This document shows, piece after piece, positions 13,603-25,255 of a stretch of 64,000 bases of DNA. Location of the stretch: contig OX419762.1 of the NCBI GenBank assembly GCA_948567375.1, positions 18,482,001 to 18,546,000 on the forward strand, in the 5' to 3' direction. Each line of letters starts with the position of its first letter. Within the stretch, counting starts at the first letter, position 1. Both the position numbers and the translations under genes were made by a program. This stretch comes from Lunularia cruciata. Taxonomy: Eukaryota; Streptophyta; Marchantiopsida; Lunulariales; Lunulariaceae. The notes below the pieces were generated by a model. That model ran no database searches. It saw only the letters and a list, made by a program, of their open reading frames with translations, and was not told the origin of the DNA.

Positions 13603-14136
13603 TCAGGCTATGTCATCAAGGTGAGCAAGGAGCTGATGGGAGTATTCCAATACGTGGAAAAAGTGAAGCGAGCTAGACTGAGGGAATTATCCAAGACTTT
13701 GAAGCAGGTTGCAGGGGCTTGTCTGGTGTTTTCCTGCGTGAAGGGGATCGTTACTCCCTTGGTAGAGGTCTTCAAAACAGATCCTCCTAGCTGGGGCAAG
13801 ATGATAATGTTTCTGGGCGCATTTGACGCATTTGCGATAACCTACCTGGCCATGAGAGCGGTGGAGCCGCTGGAGCAACTTTCGGCTTTGGCGACGGAAT
13901 TTGAAGACGAGAATGACATGATGGGAAGTATAGAGAAAGAGGAGGAACATATGTTGCAACTCGCAGTCGAGCTCGTCAGGCTCTTCCGCCGCCTAAGAAA
14001 CCTTGCTCTGTGCACAGCAGTAGCTCAGTTTGCCCACATTGTTCATGCTCTTCTCCGGTTGCAAGAGTCTCAGCCCAATTTTGCGATCTACATCTCCAAG
14101 TTCGTTTCGTCTTGGCTCCACACACCTTGGACTTGA
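13603..14136 (+). CDS. Small alpha-helical membrane protein, last exon; weak resemblance to PEX11
   Basis: A frame of about 177 codons runs to TGA at 14,134-14,136. It begins just after a plausible acceptor (GTGACGCAG, ending 13,602) and has no early ATG; the first internal ATG is at 13,636. Three hydrophobic stretches are visible: around VAGACLVFSCVKGIVTPL, MIMFLGAFDAFAITYLAM and LALCTAVAQFAHIVHALL, separated by an acidic loop with EFEDEND and EKEEEH. The FQYV motif near the start, the spacing of the hydrophobic parts and the tryptophan-containing C-terminus (SSWLHTPWT) recall peroxisomal PEX11 proteins, which tubulate peroxisome membranes before division, but the key N-terminal amphipathic helix region is not found. 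The exon looks intact and codon use resembles the neighbouring genes. Function should be treated as unknown. Confidence 0.45.
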   Translation, partial: SGYVIKVSKELMGVFQYVEKVKRARLRELSKTLKQVAGACLVFSCVKGIVTPLVEVFKTDPPSWGKMIMFLGAFDAFAITYLAMRAVEPLEQLSALATEFEDENDMMGSIEKEEEHMLQLAVELVRLFRRLRNLALCTAVAQFAHIVHALLRLQESQPNFAIYISKFVSSWLHTPWT

Positions 14137-16216
14137 CCTAAACATCTTTCTATCAAACTGCGAATTACCTGATCATACCTGATACTACCGCAACAACATT
14201 CACCCTGCCTCAATGTCAATAGACAGATAAAACTCTGAGGCAATTCAATCCCTCTGTACACAACTGATCAAAACAGGAGATAACCGAGATATAGTTCCTC
14301 CGCAGATCAACGAGATGTGGTTTGCTGAAGTTTCGGTACTGAAATCGTCCGCCGACTCCAAGGGCTTGACTTCTAACAAACCGGGCCGTCGTTCCACTTC
14401 CTGGCTGACACTGAAGTTAAACAGCGACGTGTGTTAAGGAGAACACGAACGAAGAAAATCTAAGCATGTTCGCTGAGCCTAGGTGATAGAATGTCACAAC
14501 CTGAGGTTGTCCACCGCAGCCCCTATGGTGATGTCTTCAATCTTGGGAGCAACACCCGTGGGCTTGCATTCGGTCTGGCCAAATGAGAGTGAGTGCATGG
14601 TGGAACCCACTTTGGGAAACAGCTGGATAGTTGAGCGAGCGGTGCTTCTTCATCCTTGGGACAGTGTATTAGTGCACCGGATTTGAGATTGTAGATACAT
14701 GGCTTGGTGCTGCTGGAGTCTGGACCATATTGATTTACACAGTCAAAGTACGAGATTCCGGCCTCGCGACAATGAATGGGGTTTCGTGAAACTGAAGGCT
14801 GGATGGCTGGATGGCTGGATCTTATGGTTCACAAATAGAGGTAAAAAGGAAAACTGAGCCTGGACTGGTTGTGCACCATTAGGAGACAGAGAGACCAAGG
14901 AACAGGGTTCGTCCGTCCAATTGGGCTGGGCAGTTGAAAACCATCAGGTATCACTTTTGTTACCCTATCTATCACTAGTCCTTGCTTTCAGAGCATGCGT
15001 TTCACCACTTACTTCCAAGCTTTTGAGGATCCGGAGCAATCAAGGCTGAGATAGGTAGCTAATAATCATACCATAGTTTCGGTAGCTTCTCCCACTTTTC
15101 CAAGACCACCACCTTCAGCATCATCGACATCTCGAAGTTAAAAAAGCAAAGCATGCGGAAGCCAGCAACAGAAGCACTGAGTTAAAAGGTTTATTCCAGC
15201 CAACCTAACTAACCGGTGGGACCAAAAAGGATCTAGGCGCATGTTTGGCAGAGATAACTTGCCGAATAACTGGAAAGAGGAGGAGAATATGAGAGTCTAT
15301 TCTATAACACCAGATTGCAATAGGACTGTCCGAGTGAGAGGCGAAGAAAGTGGAAGAATGATTGACAAATTTATGTCGCGTCCTAAGTGCCCGAAATTAC
15401 AGCAAGGGGTCGAACAAGAGATACAAGTTATACATTCACTGTAGCTATGCTGCAAAACTTAGATGGTTGGCCTTAGACTTGGGTTCCCGGCGAGGTCTAG
15501 ACGACCCAGAAGCCGAGGGCTCGGGACAAGCTGAGACCTGTGATACGAACACTTCCAAAACAGGAACAGTGTGCGCAGACAGGAAGGCGGAGGAGAAAAG
15601 CGGTGGTGGGGTATTTTCTGTCACTAGGGAGTGATTTGGGGGTTGGAGAGAGGAGATAGGATGGAGACCTCCAGTGTCGTCTCCATCGCTCATCAGATTC
15701 AGCAGGGATTAGAAGGCTCAGAAGACTGAAGAAAAGAAGGGGAAGAAAATACCAAGGCGATAAATTGGCCCCACAGCCATCAAGAGCGGTCAATCGTACG
15801 ATGAGGCTACGACAACCACATTCAAAGCAGCGGGTCTGCTGATGCCGCTGCTTGTGCGCTGCTCAGTGGCTCTGCTCGTTATAGCAAACCAAACAAAGCC
15901 AAGATAGTGGGCGAACCTCCCTCCTTCCGCTTTAGCACAGTGCTGCAGAGTAGCACGCACGAAGGATTCCTCTTTTGGTCGTGTGTGGGTCCCTTGACCT
16001 TTTGTGTTTTGTGAGCTAAGCTTCCTTTCTTTGTTTTGCTTTGCTTGGTGGGTTGCTTGGTCCACCATTTGGAAGTCCTCCTCTGCCCTTCTGCAATTTC
16101 CAACCAAACTGCTGACAACAGTGTGTGGAAAGCCAGCCCTCCAAGGCCATCTTCACTCATAGCTGCTGCTGCTCCTACTACTACTACTACGACTATTTAT
16201 CAAACCTCAAAACTTA

Positions 16217-16222
<6 letters not shown>
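14137..16222. other. Intergenic region, low-complexity stretches, no supported gene
   Basis: Several open frames of 60-105 codons occur on both strands between 14.5 and 16.3 kb but none resembles a known family and they overlap each other. Short tandem runs are visible: an 8-bp GGATGGCT repeat near 14,800-14,830 and a CTG/CTA run at 16,160-16,199. It may contain the promoter and leader of an unrecognised transcript. Confidence 0.35.

Positions 16223-16275
<53 letters not shown>
16223..16275 (+). repeat. (CT)n microsatellite
   Basis: An uninterrupted CT dinucleotide run of about 26 units, preceded by a CTG/CTA trinucleotide stretch and followed within 200 bases by CTG-rich runs (16,465-16,496). 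Pyrimidine runs of this kind are common in plant 5' leaders and promoters, but no gene start is identified here. Confidence 0.95.
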
Positions 16276-16278
<3 letters not shown>

Positions 16279-19200
16279 CAGCCCTCAAGGTCCACCAAAT
16301 TACTTTCCAAAGAATAAACTGACCACTTCCAACTGCTTTTACTTGCTATAATTTTACCCTTGGAACCGCCTGATGTCTACTCCTTCCCCACCCCACACCC
16401 GCTGCCAGCTCCAGGATTCTCATAACCCCCACTAAAGATTGGTACTGAACTTATGATATGCTTTTTCCTCTGCTGCTACTGCTGCTACTGCTGCAGACTA
16501 CTCCCTGGCTTGAATTGAAAATCACCTTCTCCGAGGATATTTTGTCACAATACAATCTGTCATTCCCCTCTCCCAAGTCTCAAGTTCGAGAGTACCCCAC
16601 CTCATCTACTACTACATACACGCATGAGTACAAGGGGTACAAGCGCAACGGGACAAGGCGGTAGTTGTTGTTCGGTGCACTTTATAATATACTGTTCAAA
16701 TCTTCCGCATTCTGTATAGTTTAAACAACTTGCTGGTGCTGCTGCACAGGTGCAACCCTATCGGTTTCGGCCTTTACTTCAAACTGATCTTCAGCAGACG
16801 ACGACGAAATCATGAGCAGCACCAGCAGCAGCTACCTGTCTGTCTGTCCATTTCAATTTGAAGGACATTATTTTTCGTCAGATAAAAGCCAGTTCTCGTC
16901 AGTCTTCCATGACTCCGGGACTCAGGACTCGGATAACTTATACTTGCTGACCAATTTGCAAACCATAAAATTTTGTAAATTCGAATGATGTTTTATTTCC
17001 CCCATATTCCTGCTTACTTGCTTGACAGACTTGTACTCTGTGTACCGTGTTTCTCTTACACCAAGCGATGGGCTAAGACTCTTAGAGAGGAAGAAACTGT
17101 CAGTGAGGTCAAGTACGCCAGCAAATATTGTTTTTCTATGCATTCAAAATGTGCTTAGAATTCTGACAACTTTATAAATTAACATCGTGGTGACAAAAGG
17201 TTAATTCAATAGTAGATTAGCTAGCTTCAAACTCAAACTCACGCAAATCTGTCAACAACAGAAAAACGGATATTCAACAGACAAGTTTAGTGGATCCTTT
17301 TCTCCTCGCTTTGGATCTTTCGTTTACTTGCTTGCCTATTTTCATAAGTCCGTTGGGCAGAGATTAAATTGCTTCGAACAGTTGTTAGCATTAATATCAG
17401 CGAGTGATTTTTGTACCAAATGATAAAACAAAGGTCATGGCACAGATAACATTTGAGCCAAATAGGTGAAAGCCAACAAGTAAAGTCAATATGTAAGAAA
17501 GAAAGTAAAGATTGCCAAAAGAAGGTATATATACCCTTCTAACATGGAGATAAAAGAGTAACCAGATGCAGACACACAAAGATTACTAAGTACAAGTCAT
17601 AGCATCTTCTATCTACTCAAGTCAAAGTAACTACAGCCGAGAATGCCATGTAGTAAAGTTGAATCCACTAATCATTCCCTCAACCCAACGGCCACTATTT
17701 GAAATCGTTTCATATGAAATATATACTGAGAAATTACTACAATGATAATTAAGACAAATTAGCCGAAAATCACTTGCATTTCATAGCTTATTTTAAGAAT
17801 ATTCAAGGTCACTCAAGTAAACTAAAATAAAAATAAATTACTTAAATTTCAGTAAACCTCTTTGATGAAAGAAACACAGCTGAAACCACTAACACCTATG
17901 TTCACACACGTATGTAATTAAAATTCTTGAAAACCGTTTCACGACAGATTCAAAAACCAGTTCCAAACTTGGGAGATAAAATTTCATCTGAAATTTTGAA
18001 ATAAGTATTTTCATAAAATTTGCCACTGAACTGAGAACTAAACCATTAACACAAGTTTCATAATGTTGTGTAATGGTCGTGATCGACTGAGCACAAACAC
18101 GTCAGTTCTTTACTCAAGCTGGATATGTCCAATTATCTTAACTTAATCCGGAAAACCAGATCCATGTGCTTTCTAGTTTCTGATACCATAGTTTCAAAAC
18201 TATCACTTTTGTCAATGCATGGCAAGAGTACTAACAAAGTTCAAGTGAGAACAGAGAAAATGGTGCTCTTTTGGTTAGTATGACGATAGTCTGGCTGGTA
18301 TTTCAACAATGCAGCTCCCGTATGCAACTTTAGACTTGTTTGCATGCTGAGCACCTTGAGACCGCCTACATCCAGATCCCGAATGCAAGAAGGAGACCCT
18401 ACCGAGAAACGAAGAGTGGGCAAAGAACCAATGATACTGGTAGGAGATATGTGCAAGCAAAGATAGCGTAGCTTAATCATTCAACCGTGTTCAGAAATAG
18501 TGGAGCTAAGAACCTTCAATAGCCAGAACGTGTCCTTTAGTGTTTGTCAATGAAGTCTCCTGTTCTTCATTATGAGAAAGCCATCCTTTACTCCCAAATT
18601 TACTTCAAAATATCACCGAGTTGCCTTGATGCCTCCTAACGGAAAGCCCCATTTGACTTTCATGAATGATTGTTGCGGGGACGTGATTGATTCATCCCAT
18701 ACAGGTTGTCGTGCTTTACGACTGGGTCCAAGTTTTGATGCCATTTAAACGCCACACACGAGTTCGTCTATTTCATGTCGAATTGCTTACACTGAAACAA
18801 ACTTCGTCTCGGTGGTGGTCATGCCAATCCATTAGTACTCTCGAAGATTTGTAGGTCCCATCCGAGTGACTCAAAGACGAGCTTGAGAACCTTGTGTGGC
18901 CATCTGAAGTGCAGGGTCAATTACACTGCCCAGTCACTCTTGGGTTGGACTTCAACTTCGATCTGAAGCGACTCCCGTATATTACATCAACTTTACCTCA
19001 AGAATCTGCTCCTCGAAAAAGTTTTGATGTACTACGTCCTCGAAAGCTACGTGGATGGTCAATCGTAGGCTTATTAAAGCCTCATGGGGCAGGGGAACTT
19101 TTCTTCGTTGATATTATTTGGTTCCTACCCTCTTTTGCAAATGCGACACACTGTGAAAAGGGAAGCATTGGTCCTAGTAAAATACAAATATATTCTTCAG

Positions 19201-19655
19201 CTGCATAATGCGATGAAAGGGAGGTTGCATGATCTTTCCCCACGTCCCAGTTGGCCGTCGAGGGGATTTCTTATATTTTTGTTTCTTTTGGTCCCGTGCG
19301 TTCCTCGGGGCATGAGCTTATGGAGGGTGAGAGACGCTCTCACACAGAATAAAGCAATGCAAAAAGGTTAGTCTTTTGTAGTGTAAAGTCAAAGGGCGAG
19401 GAAAGAATGAAATATTTCATATTCATCCAGGCCTACGAATAGTCAACTTTTCGCTGGCCAACTGAGATGAGAAGAAAACAAAGGAAAAGGAAGCACTAAA
19501 CAGCGTGCTCAGCACACAAAATATGAAGTCCACTTATACGCCTAAGAGAGCATGCAGTATCAACAATATGTGAAGTTGAAGAAAGCAAATCCCAACGATC
19601 CGTGAAGTACTTACTGTCGTCACGGATGGGATGATTCTTCACAGTAGTCTGATTG
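16276..19655. other. Gene-poor stretch with trinucleotide repeats, no supported gene
   Basis: CTG/CAG-type repeats lie at 16,465-16,496, 16,730-16,750 and 16,812-16,832, the last partly complementary to the first two. Beyond 17 kb the DNA is AT-rich with only short frames. A 79-codon minus-strand frame at 18,241-18,480 and a 104-codon plus-strand frame at 18,894-19,208 match nothing I recognise. Confidence 0.35.
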
Positions 19656-19732
19656 AGAAAAATAGCGACCGCGTAGGATAACAAGAAGGAGGGAAAGACC
19701 CCATCAAGCAAGTCGTACGAGGATAAAACATA
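19656..19732 (-). mobile_element. 3'-tail fragment of the R2-like retrotransposon
   Basis: Positions 19,666-19,711 read GCGACCGCGTAGG...GACCCCATCAAGC, the reverse complement of the 3' tail found at the ends of both long R2-like copies. Imperfect direct repeats AGTCTGATT (about 19,647) and AGTCTAATT (about 19,734) flank it, which could be a decayed target-site duplication. No coding sequence of the element is attached. Confidence 0.6.
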
Positions 19733-21097
19733 AGAGTCTAATTTGGCGTCTGTTATCCAAGCCTGAACCTCCATTACCCACGACCCAAGTTAATCGCATG
19801 GTTAGTTAAACTTGCCGGTTATCCCCCATTACCGCAATGATGGTCTATATACGTCTTTGGGAATGAATGATTTCCCCTCACAATCCACGTGTCGGGAGCT
19901 GAACTACGTCGACAGTGAAGAAAAGCTCTTAGTCCTTTTTTAGCATAATTTGGCAACAAGGAAGTCCCATACCATCTCTATCCTTCCGCTTTCGAAGTCA
20001 ATATGCATGGAATGGATGACCGCAACGTGGCTATGCATGAGAATGCCGATGTATGTCGTTCAGCCATCTTTTCCGGAACCACGCGTGATTACGTGCACTG
20101 ATCAAAGTTGGACTTGATTTTGGTCTCCCGTCTCCAGTCTCTTAGTCGGCGGAACAGTCTTTCCGTTCATCTAGACGGAGAGAAATGGATGGTCCTTCCA
20201 CTGTTCTATGCTCTTGTCTTTGACTACAAATGCTGCTTCATATCATTGTTCCCGTCAAGTCTATGTGCTAAGCTCAATGGGAAATTAAGACAGTAAACAT
20301 CGCTAATCAATCACCATGATTTGTTACACAAATTAGGCAGTCTCCGTTCCTCACATGTTTGACTTAGTCCGAAAGTAACCATCCAGCATGTCCTTAATCT
20401 GTCTGCTGTACTCCACACTCCACGAAGTTGATATGAGTGACCACTAAGTAGTACAGTAGAGTGACAGTAGGCTATGATGATTATTAGCTACAGTCCTCTT
20501 GATTTAACTACGGTAGTGTGCTAACATGATTTCTATACTTGGGGGGTTTCCAAAGACATATAATTTCACATTGATTCGCTCTGGTTTATGACATGCTTCG
20601 TGCAAAGCTTAGGCCACCAGGCTCATAAGTATAACCTGTTGGGTTTTGAAGCAATAAAAACTAAAGACACAAAGAGTACGGGAGCACTAAGGGAGAGAGT
20701 CACTACACTCAGCTTCAGCAAGTCACGACTTTGACCTTCATTCACCGTTGAGTTCCTTTATTTGTTTCATTTCCTTGGATTCCTATCATCTCTCGGCAAA
20801 TTGGAACTTACAAAGTCAGTTCCTATGTACTCCTGGTGTTCATACGGTCCTCTTTCAATTGGTACTCTAACAACGACATTTTCAACCTTTTGGAGCCATC
20901 CAAATTATGGGCCTCAGGAGAATCAGTTGCCTCATAGCTGTTCAGTGATTACGGATGTGGAAAATCAGAAAGTCAATATCACACACTGCATGAAGTACAA
21001 TATTACTTTGAAGTTTTCAGTGGGTCCTTACTCAATTGTCGTGCACCCTTGTTTTCTTTCAGAACCACGATCTTCTCCACTGATCAGGTTGCCTTAT
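19733..21097. other. Intergenic region, no supported gene
   Basis: Only short frames. The longest, at 20,762-21,169 (135 codons), runs into the tail fragment at 21,098 and has no recognisable domain, so it is not called a gene. Confidence 0.35.
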
Positions 21098-21145
21098 CAG
21101 TGGTTGACAAAAGGGCGACCGCGTAGAAAACACGAAGGATGGGAA
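21098..21145 (-). mobile_element. 48-bp insertion of the R2-like 3' tail, 10-bp target-site duplication
   Basis: The insert contains AAAAGGGCGACCGCGTAG and about 37 bases of the conserved tail. It is bracketed by identical GTTGCCTTAT repeats at 21,088-21,097 and 21,146-21,155, as expected from target-primed insertion of an extremely 5'-truncated copy. It lies about 220 bp from the 3' end of the long copy and in the same orientation. Confidence 0.6.
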
Positions 21146-21747
21146 GTTGCCTTATGTTGCCATATGTAGTTGGTATTTTATTTCACTTATTTATTTGCAT
21201 ACCAACTACGAGCCATTCTCCATAGCGATAATCGTTCAATACCGTTCCTCCATTCGGAAAGTCTAAAGGACTAAAAGGTATGAAAATCTACCATTTTAGC
21301 ACCGTTGGGTGTTTTAAATCGCACTTAAGCAGCTAAATACAGTATTGATCTAGTCTGCATTCAATAACTAAGAAAAAGGGCGACCGCATCTAAAAAACAA
21401 AGGAGGGGAAGACCCCATCAAGCTGTACAAGGGAGAGACTAAAAAGGTAAAATGTGGCTAAGCCCCAATAGAGTCTATATGGCACCATACTTAAGATATC
21501 CAAGCTATGCAAGTCGTACGATCCAAAAACAACTAAAGCATATGGAAAAACATCACCTAATGTGATTGCTCTCCTATGGATCGCACCAGCCATTGCCCTT
21601 TGTAGAGCAATAGACACACGTTATCTAAAATATGCTACAAAGTATGAGAGTGAGAGTGGTACCCCTAGCGCCTAACATGATAAGCTCTCGTGCACTCCCT
21701 GACAAATGTGTCAAATGCCGTGTCCATCACTCCATATAACTTTAAGG

Positions 21748-22161
21748 CTAAAGGAACAAAGAGGTGACCTTGTTGCATGCCCCTATACTTGGAAACCTTG
21801 CAACCTTTTGCTGCACTCGCCGCCCATCCAGGGGGATGGGTACCATTCCTTCCAAAATTGTATCTTGCGTAGGGTCTATAACCACAACATCCACTACTAT
21901 CATCTGATCATCTCGGACCAAGTATAAGTCTGCCCTGACACGTGTTGTCTGCAAAGCATACCTACGCTCCTTCCAAGCCAAGTATCCACTCTCTCGTGCC
22001 ATAGCAAACACTATGTCCCTTATAGCATCATGGGTAGCTATCTTCTGTCCTCCAAAAAGACATTGTGTCATATGGACCACTGTTGCATCTAGTGTAGAAC
22101 CACACTCACAAGTGAGTAATGAAGATGTAGATAGGTGGACCAAACCTAGGCAAAATCTCAT
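21748..22161 (-). pseudogene. R2-like C-terminal Cys-His motif and PD-(D/E)XK-type endonuclease region
   Basis: A 137-codon frame. It opens with LLTCECGSTLDATVVHMTQC, a C-x-C-x9-H-x3-C motif similar to the zinc knuckle next to the endonuclease of R2-type elements. Then come THDAIRDIV and VRADLYLVRDDQMIVVDVVV, which fits the RPD...D-x-x-V pattern of restriction-like nucleases. In R2 such a domain nicks the target to prime reverse transcription. The downstream block MSIALQRAMAGAIHRRAIT (21,617-21,560) lies in a new frame. Confidence 0.65.
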
Positions 22162-22496
22162 TGCTATAGAGAAAGTAATTGGTGCAAGTTGGAATGCCCT
22201 AATGCACAGTCGAGCTAGGATCCAAGAGCCTACACCCTTGCCGGAGCAAGAGCAAAAACATGATCTAGTAGCCTAAGGAATGGATGATCAATTAAGAGAG
22301 AATATAGCATATGCTCACATTGTCACTCCATCAAGGAAGATTGTAAACCTCTAGTCCAATTTGATGATAGTGAAGCAAAAGATAGAAAGTCCTCTCGTGG
22401 CCGTGGAGATAGACTATCTCTCATATGCCGCAATAACATTTGGAGAGAAAAGGATCTCCCTCCACCTCTATCACATAAGTCTCCAAAACCAACCTA

Positions 22497-23790
22497 TCAA
22501 AAACCACAATACGAGGAAAGTAAGGGTGCCGAGAGAACACAACTTCCCAAAAATGCTATAGGTGTCATCTCCTCCATAGATAGCAAGCCAACCTCTCCAC
22601 ACAAGATTGGTAGAGCAGTCTGTTTACATGCCAAATCCCCTATCACACACCCCAATATCCTTGGTCCAATAATATCACCAAAGACTCCCACAATCCTCTT
22701 ATCAAAGGCTCTCAAATATGATAGGAAGGATGATAGGGGGAACTATACGGATGAGGTAGGATGGTTGACGAGCAATGCTAGAGGAGAGTATACCAAATGC
22801 CACCTATGGATCATATAGTAATCGAAGGTCATCCACATGGAGAACATCCTTTGCAAGGATAATGTCTAAGGACCGTGTGACAAAATCCTTGGATCCTATC
22901 GGCACTCCAAGAACACATAGTCTATCTACAGATGTGATATGCCCCTCTAGAAGGTAAGGAGGATACCTAAACACTACCATGCCTTGCACTTTGACGCCTT
23001 GACTCTCAAGCCTACTAGATGTAGCTCAGTAGTCAAGTGGTCTAAGGCCTACCTAATCTGATCTATAGGGCTCACAATGTGTGTATCATCTGCCAAGGAG
23101 GGAAATACACAACTTGCATGGCCAAAGCAATAGATAGGAGAGCTCTAAAGTGAGCCATGGCAAATAAGGATCTCCTTGATATGTACCAATAGTTGACTCC
23201 AAGACAATGACTCTTTCTTGTGAACAACCATGCTAGTAGTAAAGGGAAACAAGATAGCCATAAAAAGACCACACAAAAGGAATAAGACTCACCAAGGATC
23301 CACCAGCCTCCTTAAGCTCTCTAAAGATGGATGCTTGTGAGACGCTATTAAAAGCATTTTCAAAATCCACCAATGACCTACTTTGGATGGATATCTAGGA
23401 ATGCCCTGATGCCTAGAGATATAGCCTCACATCTTCCAATTGAAGCTACTCCAAACTGATGTGGATAGAGGTGATGTAGAAAGTGAGAATGATGTTGAAG
23501 GACAATGGTATGACTGATCAAACAAAAAAAGATCTCTCCAATGGCAAACAATCTGATGCCATCCGTGTCCTTCTCCATTGCAAGAAGTTGACTAGCATCT
23601 AACACCCGACTAACATACATAGGAATGTCTCTCCTTGTTACTGTTGCAACCACCTGAAACAACTTGGTCAAACCACTAGAAGGATCATCTACCTGAAAGC
23701 AATCTCTGCAAGGCTCATAAACTATCCTTGACAAGCCTCCTAAGGAAAAGCAAGAAGTAGTGCAAAATGCTTGTGCAAACAACAAACTAT
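22497..23790 (-). pseudogene. R2-like reverse transcriptase, degenerate
   Basis: Pieces in different frames carry the polymerase motifs. HQFGVASIGRCEAISL lies near 23,450, and FAMAHFRALLSIALA near 23,130. LADDTHIVS lies at about 23,077-23,100, the ADD being the catalytic Asp pair. A post-polymerase segment, with RAFDKRIVGVFGDIIG and a conserved GEVGLLS, is at 22,497-22,715. The catalytic ADD survives in this copy, unlike copy 2, but frameshifts mean no full enzyme can be made. Confidence 0.7.
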
Positions 23791-24418
23791 AGTAATACTC
23801 TAAGGACAAGAGAACTCTCCAAGTGAGATACAAGAGAGGAAACACAAGTTTCACACTCAATCTTCCGATGCTCCAAAGGAGTACCTTCTCTTTATTATAT
23901 AGTAAAGAGGATCCACTCAAAGGAAGCTCCACCCTTGGATCAAATACATGGATTGGTGACCTGCCAGCAAGCTCTATCCTTGGATTAGTTGTTTGGATGG
24001 GTAACATATCAGTCCTTGTCCTATCTAGTTGGTCAAACGGGTTGACCAAAGGGAATCTTTAGGGAATCTTCTTGTATGGAGCTTAGAACTACGTGGGTGA
24101 GGTACCATTGAAAAGCTCTTGATGAGAAAAATCATAAGGGGAAGAAGTTTAGCCTTTGGTTCTTAAGGAGGAATTGTTTCCATTTTTTAGGCCTAAGTCA
24201 TCCGTTTAAGCCTTCAAAATTGGCTCTAAAGTTTTCAGACTATTTTTTACTTCTGGTCTATTAATAGAAGTACTCTTTTTGTGACACTCTTGTCTGATCT
24301 ACCCAGCCCATTATACACAACATCCTTCTAGATGTTACCAAGCCAATTACCAGCCAATTCTAGATGTTACTAAGCCAATTTTCACCTCTAGATAATATGT
24401 CTAGCTGCTTGTATTACA
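23791..24418 (-). repeat. Solo LTR of the TGTAATAC family, inside R2-like copy 1
   Basis: On the plus strand it starts AGTAATACTC and ends GTATTACA, and copy 2 of the R2-like element lacks it at the matching site (near 61,335). Flanks ACTAT (23,786-23,790) and CCTAT (24,419-24,423) are a slightly decayed 5-bp duplication. A TATA-like TTATTATATAG at about 23,890 (minus-strand promoter) matches the other family members. No internal retroelement sequence is attached. Confidence 0.75.
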
Positions 24419-24989
24419 CCTATCAAGACATAAAGGTTGCTTAGGTTGATAATCTAGGACTTCTAGTGGTAGTCACTCTATTGCTATAAGATATAATGAG
24501 CATAGGGAAGAGATAGTCTCATTAGTAGGATTTGCCATAGACAAAGGGTGTAGCAATCATGCTGCTACTCTACTAAACTCTCCCGCCTAAACCAATGTCC
24601 TACACTATCATAATCAAGTGGACTTTGTGGTATCCTATGGCGATGCTTGTCTCCTAAACTGTGTAGTGTTAAAAAAATCCTCCTAAAGTGCCACCCAATT
24701 CCTTGCTTGAAACCAATGAAATCTAGCAACCACCTCTCTATGCCCTACATGTCTCCCTCTAGCATAACAAAGACACCATCGAGGGACTAAGAGGAATAAG
24801 AACCATGCTAACTCGTCCAAGGAATCACATGCCAAACTATCAAGTGGTAGGCAAAAATCCTGTATAACCTCATCATGGAGTATGCGGAGTAGCCTATGTA
24901 ATAGATGTGGACATGGAAAAATAGTCTCAAATAACCCAAAATGCAACCCGCATAAGAAGCTAACCACTCCCACAACTCGATTGGTATCC

Positions 24990-25214
24990 CTAGAGCGAGC
25001 AACAAAGAGATAGAAGAATTATGCATAATCCCAATGTCATTGTTTTTGATGTGATTGCTTGCCTTACATGGGCATCCCAAGTGGTCCAATCATAGTCCTT
25101 GTGCATCCTTTCCACATGGGTTTTTACCCATTGCAAGGTAAAGCGTCGGTGACACATTGGGCATGGTGTTCCTCGAGCCGCTCTAGGCAATCCTACATGA
25201 GGAGGTGTAGCCAT
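24990..25214 (-). pseudogene. R2-like ORF, N-terminal C2H2 zinc-finger part
   Basis: From the ATG at 25,214 the frame gives MATPPHVGLP, then CPMCHRRFTLQWVKTHVERM followed by H: a classical Cys2-His2 finger (C-x2-C-x12-H-x4-H). Such N-terminal fingers bind target DNA in R2-type elements. The frame is lost at about 24,990; downstream sequence with VGHREVVARFH is in another frame at 24,683-24,973 and is shared with copy 2. Confidence 0.6.
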
Positions 25215-25255
25215 GGCTAGCACAAGAATAATGATAGTAGCACATGATGCTCCTC

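Larger units (their letters stand above)
21372..25255 (-). mobile_element. R2-like non-LTR retrotransposon, copy 1 (degenerate, interrupted by an LTR)
   Basis: Read on the minus strand, the copy has an N-terminal C2H2 finger (about 25,214-24,990), a linker region, a reverse transcriptase (about 23,700-22,500), a Cys-His motif and restriction-like endonuclease (22,161-21,748), a conserved C-terminal block (21,617-21,390) and a 3' tail ending in GGTCGCCC at about 21,378. This order is that of the R2/CRE-type superfamily, in contrast to elements with an AP endonuclease. A 628-bp LTR sits inside it (23,791-24,418). Frameshifts and stops break the single ORF into pieces. The 5' limit is uncertain, because it is set only by the first recognisable coding sequence. 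No target-site duplication was found. Confidence 0.75.

Noticed and set aside
16036-16317. 93-codon frame containing a long (Leu-Ser)n run
   Set aside because: The run is simply the CT microsatellite translated; an overlapping frame gives the same artefact.
20762-21169. 135-codon plus-strand frame as a gene
   Set aside because: It ends inside the tail insertion at 21,098-21,155 and shows no domain or exon context.
24683-24973. Independent gene with a hydrophobic N-terminus
   Set aside because: The same sequence occurs in copy 2 at 61,553-61,855 in the same position of the element, so it is part of the R2-like ORF.
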